In this document: one piece after another, positions 61,701 to 64,000 of the stretch | Layout of the letters: every line of letters starts with the position of its first letter | Numbering within the stretch: the first letter of the stretch is position 1 | DNA from: Bacteroidota bacterium | GTDB taxonomy: Bacteria; Bacteroidota; Bacteroidia; Cytophagales; Cytophagaceae | Direction of reading: 5' to 3' | DNA: 64,000 bases | NCBI GenBank assembly: GCA_023458555.1 | Contig: JAEWYS010000014.1 | Span: forward strand, 248,001 to 312,000 | Translations under genes and position numbers: made by a program | Notes under the pieces: generated by a model | Databases searched by the model: none | What the model saw: only the letters and a program-made list of their open reading frames with translations | What the model was told of the DNA's origin: nothing

Positions 61701-64000
61701 ACCGGCTGGCATGGTTACCCGGCTTAGCTTACCTTTGGAGTTATCCATTTCCGGCAGATCATACTCATAGGTATTGGTTTCGAGCAGATTACCAGTATTA
61801 TCATAATACACTTTCCGGACTAACCGATCCAGCCTATCATAGCCATAGGTGGTTACCTGCTGTTTCCCGTCCTGCTCCCATACCGGCAGAGAATTTTTAT
61901 ACTGATAAAAACAGCTGCCTGTTTCCGGATTCGTTTTTTCAATCAGCTCGTTGACCGAATTGTACCGGAAATGACTCACTACTCCCAAAGGATCTGTAAT
62001 ACTCAGCAGATTACCCAGCCGGTCATAGGTATAGGTTGTTGTATCTGTTTCAGGCAGCACTTCCAGGCTTGTGCCATATGGACCTGATTTGGTGAGTGTC
62101 TGCCCTTTGGAGTTTACAAAAAATACCCATTTTACATATTGTCCGCTGCTATCCGGATGCGTAGTAGTGTAAACAATCTTCCGGCTATCATGCAGCAGAT
62201 ATTCGATATCTTTAATCAAAAAATGACCGGAAGGACTGGCTGGATCCGGATTATATTCCTTGCTTGGCCGGCCATGTCTGTCGTACTGATACTCTACATA
62301 TACAGGGGAAGCATAGGTAGCTCCTTCCTGGCTGTACCGGAAGGCATTGGCAGACTCCTGAAAATACGGCAGGTATACTTTATCCACCAAGCCGCTGGCA
62401 TTAAAGCTGCTTTTGCTGATCAGCAAAGTTCCGTTACGGTATCCCTTCTGTGCAGTCTGAAATTGCCTGCCCAGCGCATCCAGGTATTCCTTATTCCAAA
62501 GCCATTGACTGGTATCATTTTGTTCCCAGCTTTTTCGCACATATGTCTGGACGGAGAGTCCTCCTCCGGATGTTTTATCAAACTTTGAATCAGTATATGT
62601 CACCAGATCATCACTATCCGGCGCTATTGTCTGAGTAATGAGCACCGTACCCAACCCATCAATTCCCATATCAGGTATATTGAATACCGTATTGCCGTTT
62701 TCATCCGTGTCCGCAACTTTCAGTCCGAACCTGGGATCATATACCGCTTCAGTCTGAAGCGCTTCCTTATCATCAGCAGGCTTGGGGCTTACCAGCCGGA
62801 TCGGAAATGTATGATAAACCGGATCGTAGCCGGTATACCATGTCATCGAATCCAATGCTATGGAACCGGTAACATTTCCAAAGGCATCATATATGCTGGC
62901 TGTCCGCTGCCATGTATTGAGTACAGGCGCTATACCGCCGGAAGTATTTACAAACTCTTCACTGGCAGTCTGATTCATTCTGGAATCATATTCGTACCGC
63001 TTCCATTCCAGATCTTTGCCTTCATCCCAACTCGACCAGCTATCTCCTCCGGATGGACTATTGCATGTCTTCTGAGCCACCGGATAGCATGCTTTCCACC
63101 ACTGGGTACTATCTTCCGGATATTGATCATATTTTATAAATATATAAAGGTCATCTTCCGGATCTGATTCATCTGCCAGGTTATCCATTCTTTGCAGATT
63201 CATTCCCAGGCTATCGTAGTAAAATATTTTCTTTAAAGAATAATTGAAAGTACCCTGAGTATAATGTCTGATCGTATTGGTGTGATTGTTGACACTATAT
63301 ACAGCCTGGGGAAGAATGGTTGCCGATTTATAAGACATATCGGTAATACCCAGCACTACACTGGTATCCTGATTATCTGTAACTTTTTCCTGAATAACGG
63401 TTCCCATAAAAGGAAATCTGTTATTCCTTGTTATATGTGTAAGGGAATTGTGCTGCAGGTCTTCTACACTGGTTTTGCGAAATCCCAGCCAGCCTTGCTG
63501 GATATTCACCTGACCATCTTCATATTTATATAAGTATTCATAACGAAAGGACGGGTTTTGCACTTTATCCGCAACTGTATGCCTGACAGTCACCCAAAGG
63601 GCTCCTTCCATATCCATGTACGGATATTCTGCTGCCGTACCTCTGCGATAGACACTATCATTGGTAAGAGGAGCATATTCGATTGCGGTATACTGCCCCA
63701 GTCCATCCTGTACAGAGGTTGCAAGCACCGGCGCTGCCGACCCGGAGATATATATATTCAAGCTTTTAACAGAAGGTATCAGTCTGTCCTGAATGAAAAA
63801 GTCCGTGGTGCCATCGCCATTAAAATCGCCGGTATACAGGTACGCATACGTTGCATCGGTATTTTGTATACCATGGTATTCAAACCGGTTGAAAGAAGTC
63901 CCGCTTTGACTAAAATACACCACAAAAGCTTTTGTAGCTCCTTCGTTGCTCTGTCTGAGTATATCGGTAAGACCATCCCCGTTAAAATCGCCCGTAATAA
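58710..64000 (-). CDS. Giant RHS/YD-repeat polymorphic toxin with HINT and HNH-like nuclease domain, 5' end outside window
   Basis: About 1763 residues are in the window; the frame stays open to base 64000 (FG-GAP motif TGDFNGDGLTDI just before the edge), so the start lies beyond. In order: FG-GAP/VCBS repeats, SpvB/TcdB-like region, many YD repeats (YDRLGNL, YDNAGLL), a hydrophobic insertion (about 60340-60680), the RHS core (RPKYTGKELDRRSGLYYFGA, then FISPDP and DPNGEAF), a Gly/Ala-rich membrane segment (about 59650-60050), a HINT domain (SFIKGTEILTSKGMKEIQNL to LLSHNP) and a nuclease tip. The tip has WDIDHIVPYRYLL and NDPKNLRLLTMSENVSH, an HNH-like pattern. The YD shell would encapsulate the tip and the HINT domain release it. 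The SUFU gene downstream is the likely antidote. Confidence 0.9.
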   Translation of the reverse strand, partial: ITGDFNGDGLTDILRQSNEGATKAFVVYFSQSGTSFNRFEYHGIQNTDATYAYLYTGDFNGDGTTDFFIQDRLIPSVKSLNIYISGSAAPVLATSVQDGLGQYTAIEYAPLTNDSVYRRGTAAEYPYMDMEGALWVTVRHTVADKVQNPSFRYEYLYKYEDGQVNIQQGWLGFRKTSVEDLQHNSLTHITRNNRFPFMGTVIQEKVTDNQDTSVVLGITDMSYKSATILPQAVYSVNNHTNTIRHYTQGTFNYSLKKIFYYDSLGMNLQRMDNLADESDPEDDLYIFIKYDQYPEDSTQWWKACYPVAQKTCNSPSGGDSWSSWDEGKDLEWKRYEYDSRMNQTASEEFVNTSGGIAPVLNTWQRTASIYDAFGNVTGSIALDSMTWYTGYDPVYHTFPIRLVSPKPADDKEALQTEAVYDPRFGLKVADTDENGNTVFNIPDMGIDGLGTVLITQTIAPDSDDLVTYTDSKFDKTSGGGLSVQTYVRKSWEQNDTSQWLWNKEYLDALGRQFQTAQKGYRNGTLLISKSSFNASGLVDKVYLPYFQESANAFRYSQEGATYASPVYVEYQYDRHGRPSKEYNPDPASPSGHFLIKDIEYLLHDSRKIVYTTTHPDSSGQYVKWVFFVNSKGQTLTKSGPYGTSLEVLPETDTTTYTYDRLGNLLSITDPLGVVSHFRYNSVNELIEKTNPETGSCFYQYKNSLPVWEQDGKQQVTTYGYDRLDRLVRKVYYDNTGNLLETNTYEYDLPEMDNSKGKLSRVTMPAGVYEYAYDNAGLLKELRVSINGLDYNGDSVPDVYVTRYAYDPMGRISKITHPDRSEVNYDYDRYDGLLSAVKEGSDSLAFFDNYTSSGIEGIINYQNGIVSDYRYDFLGRLDSFTTNRSAFLYHKFAYRWNNANNLKSVADLRADQFSEGDNLSEAFSYDNAGRLKLANGSYNFNLTNPRVTCSYTYDEAGNRRGFTEQAGQDRISSYSITYHKQNRNQISEIAYNNGSTAQYQYDANGNVSRIQLDTTVLEYRFGPENRLNSVRFQSDSIDIDTFAYDASGDRVLKNSGDSVTYYITPLYEVTWVKSTNSYVHTRYVGGPKGVIQAKSQAGRSVELLTTEKGCMDTWLPRFWDDMDSGSLLYAVSISLFIFYTLIFVVFLLWGARNWWYLLRRTGRLTTRGGIMQMKAVLFSFAAFNVSGWKDKCISGLFLWAILVTQAIPVHGQTQPANEAETGSTVFFTYDQIGSNILATNQAGSQSTTIVYKPFGSIAEEKGRDDFRPKYTGKELDRRSGLYYFGARYFDSGHGHFISPDPAMQYSSPYMYGYNNPMSGVDPNGEAFVLIAVLVVAGIIGAYAGASIANGTANPARWDWASGKTWVGIVGGAAVGVAVAAGAVAGLAALGVVTAEATTIGGFSAGSIALAATDVAFLTYDAFEFALKPNVENGIYLALDLIPFVGPLLGRGAHAIRGASKGAELSHGGRVAGNTEEVLTKESREIIHEVCPLSFIKGTEILTSKGMKEIQNLEVGDEIWSYDEVTGTKVIQPVSMLFSREADGVVMIRLEHDTIGATPEHPFYVRDKGWVDAGALRPGDEIIGNSDQAERILSTEYIAGPVKVYNVSITSTHTYYVSQDSLLSHNPHSACLKAKGKRRPGWRKTSKSEVFGRQTIKKGTNKGMVKSAVSNKMYLGTHKISVGSSGRKRIIWDIDHIVPYRYLLSESSKAKSVVTWKIMRDVSNDPKNLRLLTMSENVSHKFELTGSAARKGARKLLKQHGVTF

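Noticed and set aside
1..64000. tRNA, rRNA, integrase or intact transposase genes
   Set aside because: None was seen when reading both strands; the only mobile-element-associated trace is the RhuM remnant.

Overview
The window reads as the chromosome of a free-living Bacteroidota bacterium, most likely of the Cytophagales type. Four proteins carry a C-terminal type IX secretion (T9SS) sorting domain. One giant gene is built from the Ig-like repeat first named after Cytophaga hutchinsonii CHU_C proteins. The ketol-acid reductoisomerase is the long class II form. Clear Shine-Dalgarno sites are scarce, and the few promoter candidates resemble the Bacteroidota -7 element TAnnTTTG. No rRNA, tRNA, CRISPR array or intact insertion sequence was seen.

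Layout. 1-1886: tail of an AT-rich operon with a HerA-like ATPase (cut by the window start), a PP2C phosphatase and a possible 24-residue membrane peptide. 2059-10219: envelope genes, including a lipoprotein, two adjacent secreted-protein genes that look frameshifted, an SPFH protein, a four-helix copper-binding protein, a large GT-C-like membrane protein, and a translationally coupled lipoprotein/PepSY-like pair. 10737-18035: a 2432-residue T9SS protein with 23 tandem Ig-like domains. 18738-24612: a signalling block with a small response regulator facing a co-directional set of ThiF/E1-like enzyme, GNAT-like acyltransferase, 7TMR-DISM histidine kinase and REC-histidine kinase. 24592-27867: phospholipid/glycerol-phosphate use (GDPD, GlpD) and a GNAT enzyme. 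28068-42432: a PAS histidine kinase, an active and a catalytically dead transglutaminase-like pair, an ABC exporter, a DUF2459 protein, a membrane J-protein, a TPR-PrsW protease fusion, a small outer-membrane-type protein and ilvC. 42736-49371: a CNNM/CorC-type protein, an accessory patch (RhuM pseudogene, 5-bp microsatellite, orphan gene), a Crp regulator with an SRPBCC protein, a PQQ-type sugar dehydrogenase with T9SS tail, and a HipA-like/DUF3037 pair. 49433-57892: another T9SS protein, a WbuC cupin, a dienoyl-CoA reductase-like SDR, a universal stress protein, and a compact gluconate operon (gntK-gnd-gntP). 57991-64000: a SUFU-domain immunity candidate downstream of a giant RHS/YD polymorphic toxin with a HINT domain and an HNH-like nuclease tip; its N-terminus lies beyond the window.

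The least familiar assemblage is the ThiF-GNAT-kinase set: two enzymes that could make or modify a small acylated molecule sit directly upstream of a membrane sensor kinase and its REC partner, suggesting a self-made signal and its receptor. The RHS-HINT-HNH/SUFU locus is a well-supported toxin/immunity pair of recognised classes. Three diverged copies of one dispersed intergenic repeat, and a shared 18-bp motif in front of two metal-related genes, are not explained by the gene content.
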